Part shown: in pieces, positions 39,447 through 49,360 of the stretch
Numbering within the stretch: the first letter of the stretch is position 1
Layout: every line of letters starts with the position of its first letter
Assembly (NCBI GenBank): GCA_028869255.1
Contig: CP110972.1
Coordinates: 3,353,001-3,417,000, forward strand
Reading direction: 5' to 3'
DNA length: 64,000 nucleotides
Origin: Pseudomonas poae
GTDB lineage: Bacteria > Pseudomonadota > Gammaproteobacteria > Pseudomonadales > Pseudomonadaceae
Position numbers and translations under genes: made by a program
The notes under the pieces: generated by a model
What the model saw: only the letters and a program-made list of their open reading frames with translations
The model's database searches: none
Told to the model about the DNA's origin: nothing

Positions 39447-40411
39447 TGTTTAGTGCCCCGCTGAGCGTAAAGCATGATCATGGAGCCGAGGATGTTGACC
39501 AGCAGCGTGATGAACATCAGCACCAGTGCGGCGTACATCAACACTTCGATCTCGTTGGGCCCGGCTTCGGGGAAGTTCAGCGCCAACAAGGCCGCCAGGG
39601 TGTTGGCCGGCGCAAACAGCGAAAGCGAAATGTTGTTCGCGTTGCCCACCAGCATGGCCAGCGCCATGGTTTCACCCAGCGCACGGCCCAGGCCCAGGAC
39701 CAGGGAGCCGAAGATGCCGGTGGCGGCGGAGGGCACCATTACCTTGAGAATCGCTTCCCAGTGGGTGGTCCCCATGCCGTAGGCGGCCTGCTTGGTTTTC
39801 ATCGGGACGCTGGTGAGGGCGTCTTGGGAAACGGCGGCAATGGTCGGCAAGATCATGATGGCCAGTACCAGCGCCGCAGGAAGCAACCCCGGCCCGCTCA
39901 AGGACGTGCCGAAAAAGGGGATCCATCCCAGTTCACTGTTCAACCATGCGGTGAGCGGGCGAATCGCCGGGATCACCACGTAGATGCCCCACAGGCCGTA
40001 CACCACGCTGGGGATGGCCGCGAGCAATTCGACGATGGTGCGGAACACCGCAGCCAGCTTGGCCGGCAGGAAATCCTGAGTCAGGAAAATCGCCATGCTG
40101 ACGCCGAAAAAACCTGCGATCAGCAACGCGATGAGGGCGCTGTAAAGCGTGCCCCAAATGGCTGGCAAAATGCCGTACTTACCTTGGTTAACGTCCCAGA
40201 CGCTACCGAACAGCACGTCGAAGCCGTGCTTTTCCATACCTGGAAGGGCCTTGCGTCCCACCTCGAAGACCAGGGCGAAGACCAACGCCAGAATCAGTAC
40301 CACCCCAATTCGCGCAAGCGCACGGAAGGTGCGATCAACCAGAAAATCCTTCGTAGAGGGCGGCTGGCAGGCAGAATCCGGGTTAACCGGTACGACAAAA
40401 GGTGTGTTCAT
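39443..40411 (-). CDS. pstC: Phosphate ABC permease PstC
   Basis: 322 residues with six TMs, the EAA loop KQAAYGMGTTHWEAILKVMVP and the PstC region AIFLTQDFLPAKLAAVFRTIVELLAAIPSVVYGLWG (about 127-162). Start ATG 40411. The 71-base gap to pstS holds only a small GGGGAAACTCCCC hairpin that could reduce transcription beyond pstS. Confidence 0.95.
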   Translation of the reverse strand: MNTPFVVPVNPDSACQPPSTKDFLVDRTFRALARIGVVLILALVFALVFEVGRKALPGMEKHGFDVLFGSVWDVNQGKYGILPAIWGTLYSALIALLIAGFFGVSMAIFLTQDFLPAKLAAVFRTIVELLAAIPSVVYGLWGIYVVIPAIRPLTAWLNSELGWIPFFGTSLSGPGLLPAALVLAIMILPTIAAVSQDALTSVPMKTKQAAYGMGTTHWEAILKVMVPSAATGIFGSLVLGLGRALGETMALAMLVGNANNISLSLFAPANTLAALLALNFPEAGPNEIEVLMYAALVLMFITLLVNILGSMIMLYAQRGTKQ

Positions 40412-40482
40412 TGGCTAATTCCGGTACAGGGGGAAACTCCCCGGCGTGGCTGACGCGCACACCGAGAGAGGCCTCACGCGTG

Positions 40483-41514
40483 TTACTTGATGTTGGCGGA
40501 AGCTTTGCGAACCTGATCGACCACCGATTGCGGCAGCGGGATGTAGCCCATCGAGTCGGCAATTTTCTGACCTTCGGTCAGGCTGTACTCGACCATTTCA
40601 CGCATAGCCTTGGCCTTGGCCGGGTTGCCGTTGTCCTTGCGGAAGATCATCCAGGTGTAGGAAGTGATCGGGTAGGACTTGGCACCGTCCGGGTCAGGCA
40701 GCCAGGCCACCAGGCTTTCCGGCATTTTCACAGCGGCCAGCGCCTCGGCACCGCTTTCTGCGTTAGGTACGACGTACTTGCCGGCTTTGTTCTGCAGCTG
40801 GGCAAAGTCAACCTTGGCCAGCTTGGCGAAGCCGTATTCGATGTAGCCGATCGCGCCCGGGGTCTGGCGCACGGTAGCGGTCACACCATCGTTTTTCGGC
40901 GATTTGATGAATTTGTCGCTGGCTGGCCAGTTAACCGTGTTGCCTTCACCCAGGTCTTTCTGGAATTCAGCGTTGATGGCCGCCAAGTGCTTGGTGAACA
41001 CCGCAGTGGTACCGCTGGAGTCTGCACGCACCACCACGGTGATCGGCATATCCGGCAGTTTCAGGCCCGGGTTGGCGGCGACGATCTGAGGATCGTTCCA
41101 CTTGGTGATCTTGCCCAGGAAGATGTTGGAGTACACATCGCGTGGCAACTTGAGTTCTTTAGGGTTGCCCGGCAGGTTGAACGCCAGGACGATTTCACCG
41201 GCGGTCATCGGCAGCAGCTGCACGCCTTCGGCAACCTTGGCAATGTCTTCGTCTTTCATCGCCGAGTCACTGGCGGCGAAGTCAACGGTCTTGTTCAAAA
41301 AGTCCTGAACACCTGCGCCGCTGCCCTTGGATTGATAGTCCACGGTGACACCTGCGGTTTTCTTGCTGAAATCCTTGAACCAGGTCAGATAAATCGGTGC
41401 CGGGAAACTGGCACCCGAACCGGTCAAGCGGACGCTTTCGTCAGCGAAAGCCAAGGAACTGGCACAAAGAGAAACCGCAACGGCGAGTGCAGCAGACTTC
41501 ATCAAGCTTTTCAT
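40483..41514 (-). CDS. pstS: Phosphate-binding periplasmic protein PstS
   Basis: 343 residues: signal peptide ending SLAFA, then the phosphate-binding LTGSGASFPAPIYLTWF and ADSSGTTAVFTKHL loops. First gene of pstSCAB-fic-HAD. A Pho box lies 50 bases upstream. Captures phosphate for PstCAB. Confidence 0.97.
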   Translation of the reverse strand: MKSLMKSAALAVAVSLCASSLAFADESVRLTGSGASFPAPIYLTWFKDFSKKTAGVTVDYQSKGSGAGVQDFLNKTVDFAASDSAMKDEDIAKVAEGVQLLPMTAGEIVLAFNLPGNPKELKLPRDVYSNIFLGKITKWNDPQIVAANPGLKLPDMPITVVVRADSSGTTAVFTKHLAAINAEFQKDLGEGNTVNWPASDKFIKSPKNDGVTATVRQTPGAIGYIEYGFAKLAKVDFAQLQNKAGKYVVPNAESGAEALAAVKMPESLVAWLPDPDGAKSYPITSYTWMIFRKDNGNPAKAKAMREMVEYSLTEGQKIADSMGYIPLPQSVVDQVRKASANIK

Positions 41515-41563
41515 TCAGGGAACTCCTTGTGATAACGGGCTCCGCGCACTCTGCTATAGGTTT

Positions 41564-41581
41564 GTTACGTTTTTATGAAAA
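41564..41581 (-). promoter_or_regulatory. Pho box upstream of pstS
   Basis: Minus strand TTTTCAT-AAAA-ACGTAAC, two PhoB half-sites (consensus CTGTCAT) in the usual 7-4-7 arrangement, 50 bases before pstS. The second half is weaker. Confidence 0.6.
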
Positions 41582-41637
41582 TTGGGTGGCAAGGGCACTT
41601 TTGTCCCTTTTTGCCACTACAGACACAGGGTTTGCGC

Positions 41638-41655
41638 CTGTAATTAGTTCGTAAC
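41638..41655 (+). promoter_or_regulatory. Pho box upstream of ppk2
   Basis: CTGTAAT-TAGT-TCGTAAC, 7-4-7, oriented toward the PPK2 gene 52 bases downstream. Suggests PhoB control of both divergent units. Confidence 0.58.
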
Positions 41656-41706
41656 AAGTTGCGACTAACACTCTGGCACTCCCCTCCCCCGACGCGAGCG
41701 CCGCCC

Positions 41707-42624
41707 ATGTCCTCAACAGCAGACGCCTTGATACAGCGCATCCACCGTGAGCTGCTTGATCACAGTGATGAAGAGCTGGAACTGGAATTATCCGAAGACG
41801 GGCACGACCTCAATGCCCTGTTTGATGAGCACATGGAGGAAAGCAGCGAAAAGGCCGCCAGGCGGATCTACTTCAGTGAACTGTTCCGCCTGCAGGGCGA
41901 ACTGGTGAAGCTGCAAAGCTGGGTGGTCAAGACCGGCGCCAAGGTGGTGATCCTGTTCGAGGGGCGCGATGCCGCCGGCAAAGGTGGGGTGATCAAGCGG
42001 ATTACCCAGCGGCTCAACCCCAGGGTCTGCCGCGTGGCCGCCCTGCCCGCGCCCAACGACCGCGAACAGACGCAATGGTACTTCCAGCGCTATGTCTCAC
42101 ACCTGCCGGCCGCCGGTGAAATCGTGCTGTTCGACCGCAGCTGGTACAACCGCGCCGGCGTCGAACAAGTCATGGGCTTTTGCAACGAAGACCAGTACGA
42201 GGAGTTCTTCCGCACCGTGCCGGAGTTCGAGCGCATGCTCGCCCGCTCCGGCATCCAGCTGATCAAATACTGGTTCTCCATCTCCGACTAGGAACAGCAC
42301 CTGCGCTTTCTCAGCCGCATTCATGACCCACTCAAGCAGTGGAAGCTCAGCCCCATGGACCTGGAGTCGCGTCGGCGCTGGGAAGCCTATACCAAGGCCA
42401 AGGAGATCATGCTGGAGCGTACCCACATTGCCGAAGCGCCATGGTGGGTGGTGCAGGCCGATGACAAGAAGAAAGCCCGGCTTAACTGCATTCATCACCT
42501 GCTTGGGCAGATGCCTTATGAAGAAGTCGAGCTACCCCTGATCGAACTGCCACAACGCGTGAGGCAGGAGGACTACTCCCGCAGCCCGACGCCGCCGGAA
42601 CTGATCGTTCCGCCGGTCTATTAG
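41707..42624 (+). pseudogene. ppk2: Polyphosphate kinase 2 with in-frame amber codon
   Basis: PPK2 transfers phosphate between polyphosphate and nucleotides. Reading through the stop gives 305 residues. Walker A EGRDAAGKGG (85-94) and lid/Walker B FDRSWYNRAGVE are present. At codon 195 SISD is followed by TAG, then EQHLRFLSRIHDPLKQWKLSPMDLESRRRWEAYTKAKE in the same frame, which is normal PPK2 sequence; family members have Glu there, so GAG to TAG is likely. If real, the truncated protein lacks the C-terminal third. ATG 41707 begins MSSTADALIQ. Confidence 0.88.
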
Positions 42625-42654
42625 CCATGGCACTTATTAATGTCTCGACGCACG

Positions 42655-44852
42655 TCAAAAATCGACGGTAGCCGAGAGCTGCAAGGTGCGCGGATACCCT
42701 GGGGAAAATGCGCCATAGGAGGCGACGCCCGACCAGTACTCACGGTCGAAGACGTTCTGTACCGTGGCGCGGAACGTCGTCGGCCGCCCTTCTATCTTGG
42801 TGGCGTACCGCGCACCGGCGTCAATCCGGGTCCAGGCATCCAGCTGCTGGGTGTTGGCCTGGTTGACGTATTGGCTGTCGGTGTAGATCGCGCCGCCGGT
42901 GAGGGTGAAACCTTCCAGCCAGGGGGTGTCGTATTCGGCCCACAGGTTGGCCTGGATGTCGGGCACGCCGACCGGCTTGTTGCCCCGATTGGCGGGAGTC
43001 GCTGATTGGGTCAGCTCGCCATCGAGGAAGGTCACGCCCCCCATCAAACGGGTGCCGGTGGCTACTTCGCCGAATACGCTCAGTTCCAGGCCACGGTTGC
43101 GTTGTTCGGCCTGCACCGAATACACGCCATTGGCGCCCAGTTCACCGGCAGGTTTTTCGATCTGAAACAGCGCCACCGTGGTCATGAAGGTGCCGTGTTC
43201 ATACTTCACCCCCAGTTCGTGCTGCTTGGACTCATACGGCGCAAAGGTTTCCCCGGCGTTGCTCGCCGTGCCCGGTGCCGCATCGCCCTTGCTCAGCCCT
43301 TCTACATAGTTGTAATAAAAGGACACGTCCTCCCACGGCTTGACCACCACGCCCAGCAACGGCGTGGTGGCGTTGGCGCTGTAGCGCGAGCTGACGGAGC
43401 CGGCGGCATTATAGTTACGTGACTCGATAAACTGTCGGCGCACGCCCAGGGTCAGTTGCAGGCGGTCGTCGAGCATCCCCAGGGTGTCGGTCAGCGCCAC
43501 CCCGGACAACTCCGACTCGGAGATACGCAATACCTTGGGCGTGTTGATGCTTTGCTTGGGCGTGTCCACCGGGTGGTAGATGTTGGAGAGGATTGCCGTG
43601 CCGTTGTTGATGCCCCGCGACAGCTCATCCTGGTAACGGGTCGCCATCAGCGTGGTGGTATGGGTCACCGGGCCGGTGGCGAAAAGCCCGCGCATCCCCA
43701 CGTCGGCAGTAGAACGGTCAACGTTGAATTTGTAATAGCCCGGGATGTTGCTGGTGTCACCGGCGTCATTGAGGATACGCGGCACCTGGTCGGACAGGCG
43801 TTTCACATCCGACTTGCCGCCCCCGCATGCGCGAACACGGTGAGGTTGTCGCTCAGGTCATATTCACCGCCGAGCAACGCCGACTGTTCCTTGGTGTCCG
43901 ACCAGCCCCATTTTTGCGGCAGGCTGGTGCGGCCATTCGGGGCGGATGGCACGTCAACACCGGGTGCGATGGTGAACGGGCGTGAGGCGCCGTCGAAGCT
44001 TTCCTTCTGGCTGATGTAGTCGAGGTTCAGCCGCAGCCGCTCGCCGCGATAGTCCAGGGCGATCGCACCGATTCCCACGTCGCGATGCTGGTCGTTGACG
44101 GCCGTATCGCCGCCCTGCAGGCTGCCGTTGAAACGCACGCCGAACTGGTTTTCTTCACCAAACCGCCGACTGATATCCAGATGCCCGCCCGCTTGGGAGT
44201 CCGACGCATAGCTGCCGGTAAAACGGGTCAGGTCCTGGTCCAGCGGCCGCTTGGGGACGATGTTGATGACACCGCCGACGCCGCTGTTGGGCGAGATGCC
44301 ATACATCAGGGCGCCCGGCCCCTTGAGCACTTCGACACGCTCGGCGTACTCGGTAAAGACCCGGTAGTTGGGGGCTACGCCGTATACGCCGTCGTAGGCC
44401 AACTCACCCAGGTTGCCTTCGCCGATGGCAAAACCGCGAATGAAAAACGAATCGACAATCCCGCCCGTCTGCCCGGTGGAGCGCACCGAGGGGTCGCGCT
44501 CCAGGGCATCGGCGACGGTGACGGTTTGCAGGTCGGCGAGGGTTTTGGCGGTGTAGCTGGTGACGCTGAACGGCGTGTCCATCAGGTCTTTGTTGCCCAT
44601 CATGCCGAGCCGTGCGCCGCGTGCCACCTGCCCACCGGCGAGCACCTCGGGCAGCGCCGTCGGGCCGTTGTAGCGGCCGTCAATCGTGGTGGTGTCAAGG
44701 GTCAGGCTGGGCGTGCTGTCATCCGTGGCGGCAGGCGTTGGTGTCTCAGCCCAGGCATTGGCGCCCGCTGCGACCATGACGAAATTCAACAGGGCGGTTC
44801 GAATGGCGAGAGTTAACACGCGCTCACCGCAGGGCCGACTGGCAACAGGCAT
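42655..44852 (-). pseudogene. TonB-dependent siderophore receptor without signalling domain (one-base frameshift)
   Basis: Signal peptide, then plug (about 60-200) and beta-barrel ending in LSATVDF. The frame breaks at the five-C run 43820-43824; one more base joins NLTVFAHAG to GGKSDVKRLSDQVPRILN and gives 732 residues. Barrel and plug are closely related to the receptor at 56.5-59 kb, but the N-terminal STN signalling domain is absent. Preceded by a sigma-type promoter motif shared with that receptor. Its upstream neighbours are siderophore-precursor genes in the same direction. Likely imports the locus's ferric siderophore. Confidence 0.87.
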
Positions 44853-44911
44853 GACGAGAGGATCCTTTCAACGAGAGAAAATGGGAATCACTCCTAATGC
44901 CAGTCGACCTG

Positions 44912-44927
44912 CGAAAAAGTATCACCC
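44912..44927 (-). promoter_or_regulatory. FecI-type ECF promoter candidate for receptor 1
   Basis: Minus strand GGGTGATACTTTTTCG, matching the element at 56461-56477 before receptor 2 except for one T. Downstream similarity continues (TCGACTGGC against TCGGCTGGC). Confidence 0.6.
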
Positions 44928-44952
44928 TCCCGCCTGATTTTTTTTGCATGGA

Positions 44953-45375
44953 TCATTCGTACAGGCGATCCAGCGGTATCGCGATGACCGGCAGCGCCGG
45001 ATCAAACACGTGCCGCGTGGTCTTGTACGGAAAGATCTCGCCGCGAGCGATGGTGTGGAAAATCCGTGCGACCTCAAACGCGTGCCCCGTGTGCCAGTGC
45101 CGTACGCACACCCGTGGGTCCGCATAGTCAAGCTGGATGCACGGCACCCGGCACAGACCCAACTGCAACGCCGCGTTCAGGCGGTGATTACCGTCCATCA
45201 CGATGCCTTGCGTGCGCTCGACGATGATCGGTTCCAGCCAATGCCCCGCGCGGATAATCGAGTCGCATAGCCACTGCACATTGGCCGGATCCACCTGTTC
45301 CGATTGCAGCACTTCGCACACGGGCCGCAGCGCAATCTGATAGGCCTGCTCCATCCCACCCTGCCCCGGCAGCAT
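44953..45375 (-). CDS. ParB/Srx-domain protein, SbnI/SerK-like free serine kinase candidate
   Basis: 140 residues made only of the ParB/sulfiredoxin-like domain, with the motif GIVMDGNHRLNAAL (58-71, DGxHR at 61-65). SbnI of the staphyloferrin B locus has this domain and phosphorylates free L-serine to O-phospho-L-serine, substrate of SbnA. An SbnA-like enzyme is encoded in the divergent operon. SbnI is longer, with extra C-terminal sequence absent here. Two bases after the CitE-like stop, so co-transcribed. The role is inferred from domain and context. Confidence 0.7.
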   Translation of the reverse strand: MLPGQGGMEQAYQIALRPVCEVLQSEQVDPANVQWLCDSIIRAGHWLEPIIVERTQGIVMDGNHRLNAALQLGLCRVPCIQLDYADPRVCVRHWHTGHAFEVARIFHTIARGEIFPYKTTRHVFDPALPVIAIPLDRLYE

Positions 45376-45377
45376 GT

Positions 45378-46268
45378 TCAGCAGGCTCCGGTCTTGGCGA
45401 CCGCCGCGTATCGGCGGGCCAGATCCAGCAGGCGTTGCGCCTGTTCGATCAGCGGCAGATCGACCATTTCGCCGTCAACTTGCACCGCATGGCTCCCCCC
45501 GGCCACGGCACTCATCACCCGATCCGCCCAGGCCAGTTGGTGCGCATCGGGCAGGAACGCGCGCTGCACCGTCGCCAGCTGCGCCGGATGGATGCACAGC
45601 TTGGCCCCGAACCCAAGTGAGCGAGCGTAGAGCGAGTCGTGGGCGACCACCGCCAGGTCGTTGATTGCAGGCGTAACCCCGTCGATCGGCGCCGGCAAAC
45701 CCGCAGTGCGAGAGGCCAGCACGATGCGGCTGCGTGCATACAGAAACGCCTCAGGCACCTGGGCGCAATTGATATCCAGGGAGAAATCCAACGAGCCGAA
45801 GGCCAGGCGCGCCAGGCCGGGTATCGCGGCAATCGCCTCCACCTGCTGCAAGCCTTTGGCCGTCTCGATGATAGCGACAATGTGCAATTGGGGTTGCCAC
45901 GCCAGCAACTGCTCGACCACCCGCGCCAACGCTTGGGGAGCCTCGGCCTTGGGCAAAAATACCCCGGCGCAACGCTCGGGGTAACGCATGTCGCCCAACC
46001 ATGTGAGGTCCTGACGGAACAACGCGCTGCCGACACTGTTGAGCCGGATAAACCGCTGGCTCGCAACGCTTGGCGTACTCTCCTGCCACGCCCATACGGC
46101 CGCTCGGGCAGCGGCTTTGCTCTCGGGATGAACCGCATCCTCAAGGTCCAGGATGATTGCATCCGCCCCGGCCTCAACCGCTTTGGCAAAACGCTCCGGG
46201 CGGTTCCCCGGAACGAACAGGTAGCTGATGGGAAGCAGGGCGGTCGTACTCGGACGATCAGTGTTCAT
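45378..46268 (-). CDS. CitE/HpcH-HpaI-family lyase, possible SbnG-like citrate-forming enzyme
   Basis: 296 residues, TIM-barrel of the HpcH/HpaI aldolase family. Motifs: FVPGNRPERFAKA, DLEDAVHP (41-48), and the metal-ligand region IVAIIETAKGL. Strong AAGGAGAG before ATG. SbnG, of the same superfamily, makes citrate from oxaloacetate and acetyl-CoA for staphyloferrin B; CitE proteins instead cleave citryl-CoA. With siderophore genes on both sides, supplying citrate or a related hydroxy acid is plausible. Sequence looks more CitE- than SbnG-like, so the exact reaction is uncertain. Confidence 0.82.
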   Translation of the reverse strand: MNTDRPSTTALLPISYLFVPGNRPERFAKAVEAGADAIILDLEDAVHPESKAAARAAVWAWQESTPSVASQRFIRLNSVGSALFRQDLTWLGDMRYPERCAGVFLPKAEAPQALARVVEQLLAWQPQLHIVAIIETAKGLQQVEAIAAIPGLARLAFGSLDFSLDINCAQVPEAFLYARSRIVLASRTAGLPAPIDGVTPAINDLAVVAHDSLYARSLGFGAKLCIHPAQLATVQRAFLPDAHQLAWADRVMSAVAGGSHAVQVDGEMVDLPLIEQAQRLLDLARRYAAVAKTGAC

Positions 46269-46500
46269 TGCATCTCTCCTTGGCGTGCATCAGTCGTGGT
46301 TTTTGCAAAATTTTCAGGGGCCCCAGGGCGGGTAAATTGCGCCTCTGGCACCGCCCCCGCCGATCAACGTTTAACCCCTTATTGATCAATGAATTAACAC
46401 CGCTTTCAAACTAGGGACGAACGCCCGCAAGCGCGTGCAAATACACGTTCGCGCAACGCTCTTGAGCCGGTATTAATTTGAAATATTTGAAAACCTTACT

Positions 46501-46515
46501 TGATAATCGTTCTCG
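46501..46515. promoter_or_regulatory. Fur box candidate in the divergent siderophore promoter region
   Basis: TGATAATCGTTCTCG matches the 7-1-7 Fur pattern TGATAATNATTATCA at about 11 of 14 positions. It is the best such match in the 611-base AT-richer gap (46269-46879) between the citE-like and decarboxylase operons. I see no convincing gene in that gap. Confidence 0.42.
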
Positions 46516-46879
46516 GTAGCAATATTGTTCACGCCGCCAAGAGAAACTTTTCCTCGGCACATGCAAGTCTTAACGCTCACCCAAAGTATGGCTTAGCGAC
46601 ATCATTCACCCATCGCTCGTCGGTGAGTTAGAGCAGTAAAACCAGCAGTTAGTGGCCGTTCGCTACACCCGTATAAACCTTATGGAATGGGGTTCTTATG
46701 CAACTTTTTTGTGAACAGTTTATTACCATCAAAGCCACTGTTTCGCCTGCAGGATTTGTGTGGCATCCACCGCCAAACGCATAAGCATTAAAAACACGTC
46801 GAGCGACAAGACCACATTCATCAATCTCTTTGAGTGATTGAAATATGAATGACGACGCTATAAGCGCCAGGGGATAGTT

Positions 46880-48274
46880 ATGTCTATTGCAACAACGCGC
46901 CTCAATGAAGCGCGGACCGAAGTTTATCTTTCGAACAGGCTTAATCCATTATTGGACGCAAGCATCGCACAGCTGTTACATAGCCAACCGGACAAACTGC
47001 TGGAACTCGTTGCGCAACACGGTTCCCCCCTGAATCTTGTATGGCCACATGCCTTTGCGCTGAACACCTGCGCATTGCAAACAGTGCTGAAACAGCATGA
47101 AGTTCAGCACGCGATCTTCTATGGCGCCAAAGCCAACAAGTCGCAATGTTTGCTGGGCGCGGCCAAGGCGTCCGGTATCGGCGTCGACGTTTCCAGCATT
47201 TACGAGATGCACGCAGCACTGCGCGCCGGGGTGCCGGCCGATCAGTTGTGTGCCACCGGCCCTGCCAAAACCGAGGATTTTCATCGGGCGCTCGTGCAGG
47301 CCGGCGCACTGATCTGCGTGGATTCACTGGAAGAGTTCGACCATTTGAAAACACTGGTCGAAACCCGCAGCGAGGCCATAAAAGCCAGGGTTTTGCTGCG
47401 TTACAGGCCCAAAAACTGTACGAGCAGCCGCTTCGGAATGGGCGCCGCCGACCTGTTGGTGTGCTTGCATTTACTGACCCGACTTCGGGCATTTTTTGAG
47501 CTCGAGGGTTTTCATTTCCACCTCGGTGGCTATGGGTTCGAATCTCGAGCACAGGCCTTTCGTGAAGTGACCGATTTCGTTGATGTGGCGCGGAAGATGG
47601 GGTTAAACCCGACCATGATCGATATTGGGGGCGGCTTACCCATCCGCTATATCGAGCCACACGCCTACGCTCTTTTTTTGCAGAACGACAATACTCCAAG
47701 TCACTATTACAACCAGTCAGTGCCCGAGTCTTATTACCCTTACGGCAGCAACTTGACGGCAAGCCAATGGCTGACACTATTTCTGGAAAGTGCCTTCTCG
47801 CCGCAACAGAGCATTGCCCAGTATTTGAAAGCCAACAGCATCACCCTGGCATTGGAGCCAGGCCGAAGTCTGGTGGACCAAGCCGCAATCTCGGTATTTC
47901 GCATTACACGCAGCAAAAAACTGGCCGATAACAAAACTGTCTTGTTTGTGGAAGGCAGCAGCTTCAGCGCCTGCGAAACATGGTTCTCATCCGAATATTT
48001 GATTGATCCGATTTTAATCAGTACGCCGCCAACCTCACCCACACCGATGCAAGCCTATATTGCCGGGCATAGTTGCCTGGACGACGACGTCATTACCCAT
48101 CGCCTGATCAACTTTAGCGTTTCCCCCAACGCCGGCGACTTATTGATCTATGCGAATACCGCTGGTTATCAAATGGACTTGCTGGAGAACGAGTTTCATC
48201 GCCACCCGCTGCCCCGGCGAATGGTGGCGACCTGTTGCACGCAAGGTAACTACGCATTTTCACCTGACTACTAG
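46880..48274 (+). CDS. PLP-dependent siderophore-type decarboxylase (SbnH/AcsE/LysA-like)
   Basis: 464 residues, fold type III (alanine racemase/diaminopimelate decarboxylase). PLP lysine K84 in FYGAKANKSQ, DIGGGLP, EPGRSL near 325, SCLDDDVI and the NTAGYQMD closing region are present. SbnH decarboxylates a citryl-diaminopropionate intermediate in staphyloferrin B synthesis; AcsE and PvsE have analogous roles. RBS AGGGGA before ATG. First gene of the biosynthetic operon; base composition at its start is AT-richer than its neighbours, hinting at acquisition. Confidence 0.88.
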   Translation: MSIATTRLNEARTEVYLSNRLNPLLDASIAQLLHSQPDKLLELVAQHGSPLNLVWPHAFALNTCALQTVLKQHEVQHAIFYGAKANKSQCLLGAAKASGIGVDVSSIYEMHAALRAGVPADQLCATGPAKTEDFHRALVQAGALICVDSLEEFDHLKTLVETRSEAIKARVLLRYRPKNCTSSRFGMGAADLLVCLHLLTRLRAFFELEGFHFHLGGYGFESRAQAFREVTDFVDVARKMGLNPTMIDIGGGLPIRYIEPHAYALFLQNDNTPSHYYNQSVPESYYPYGSNLTASQWLTLFLESAFSPQQSIAQYLKANSITLALEPGRSLVDQAAISVFRITRSKKLADNKTVLFVEGSSFSACETWFSSEYLIDPILISTPPTSPTPMQAYIAGHSCLDDDVITHRLINFSVSPNAGDLLIYANTAGYQMDLLENEFHRHPLPRRMVATCCTQGNYAFSPDY

Positions 48275-48288
48275 AGGGAGTACTTCCT

Positions 48289-49332
48289 ATGATACTGACC
48301 AAAGTCTCCGAACTGATTGGTAATACGCCCATGTTGGGTATTTATATACCGGGCACTGACGCCCGGCTGTTATTAAAAATAGAAAAGAATAACCCCGGCG
48401 GCAGTATTAAAGACCGCATGGCGCGCAACATGGTACTCGCCGCACTCAAGTCCGGACGCTTGAAGCCGGGCGGCGTGGTGGTGGAATCATCTTCGGGCAA
48501 TACCGGCATCGGCCTGGCCATGGCCGCCGTCGAATTCGGCCTGCAATTTATCGCCGTGGTCGACCATCACGCGGCGCAGGACAAGATCGCGGTGATGAAG
48601 GCCCTGGGCGCCGATATTCGGTTTGTCGCGGGGACCTACCGCGAAGATGAAGTCGCGGTGGTAGAGCGCCAGCGCCTGGCGGCCGAGCTCGCCGAGCAGA
48701 TCCCGGGCGCCGTCTTCATGAACCAGTCCGACAACGCCGCCAACGCCGGCGGCTACAGCGATTTTGTGCGGGAAACCATCGCCCAGGCCGAGGGTGTTAT
48801 CGGCGCATATGTCGGCTGCGTCGGTACCGGAGGCTCAATGACCGGGATTGCCCGAGGTCTTAAACAGCACAACCCCGACATCGTGACCGTGGCAGTGGAG
48901 CCCGCAGGCTCCATCGTCTTCGGGCACCCCGGCTATCCGTACTATCAGTCCGGCACCGGCACGCCTGCCGGGGACACGGTGGGGCTGGTGCTTGATTACA
49001 GCTGCATCGACCTGGGGGTGCAGGTCACCGACTCACAAGCCTTCGAGACCGCCCGCTATATCGCCCGCCACCTTGCCCTGCTGGTAGGCGGCTCAACCGG
49101 TGGCGCGATTTTCAAGGCCCTGGAGCTGATTCACAAAGGCGTACTGAGCGGCAATGTGGTGGTGCCGATTGCCGACGGCGGCGAAAAATACCTGCACACG
49201 GTCTTCAATGATAAGTGGCTGGAGGAACGCGACTTGCTCGACCCCGGCGTCGCGTCGCAGTTGGATACCTGGCTGGGCAAGCACCACTGGCAGGAGTCCA
49301 GCTCCGCCCCGCTGCAACTCAGCGTCGCATGA
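48289..49332 (+). CDS. SbnA-like PLP synthase (cysteine synthase family)
   Basis: 347 residues, fold type II. PLP lysine K41 in NPGGSIKDR, phosphate loop SSSGNTG at 67-73, and GCVGTGGSMTGIARGL. SbnA joins O-phospho-L-serine to L-glutamate giving the secondary amine ACEGA, precursor of L-2,3-diaminopropionate. Ordinary cysteine synthase is the alternative, but the C-terminal extension and the siderophore operon favour SbnA. Fourteen bases after the decarboxylase. Normally partnered by SbnB, which is not here. Confidence 0.85.
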   Translation: MILTKVSELIGNTPMLGIYIPGTDARLLLKIEKNNPGGSIKDRMARNMVLAALKSGRLKPGGVVVESSSGNTGIGLAMAAVEFGLQFIAVVDHHAAQDKIAVMKALGADIRFVAGTYREDEVAVVERQRLAAELAEQIPGAVFMNQSDNAANAGGYSDFVRETIAQAEGVIGAYVGCVGTGGSMTGIARGLKQHNPDIVTVAVEPAGSIVFGHPGYPYYQSGTGTPAGDTVGLVLDYSCIDLGVQVTDSQAFETARYIARHLALLVGGSTGGAIFKALELIHKGVLSGNVVVPIADGGEKYLHTVFNDKWLEERDLLDPGVASQLDTWLGKHHWQESSSAPLQLSVA

Positions 49333-49360
49333 GCCTCTTTCGACTAAGGAATGCCTCTAA

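Noticed and set aside
46698..46784. 28-codon ORF (MQLFCEQFITIKATVS...) in the divergent siderophore promoter region
   Set aside because: No clear ribosome site or family; MbtH-like flavour of its last residues is too slight to support a gene.
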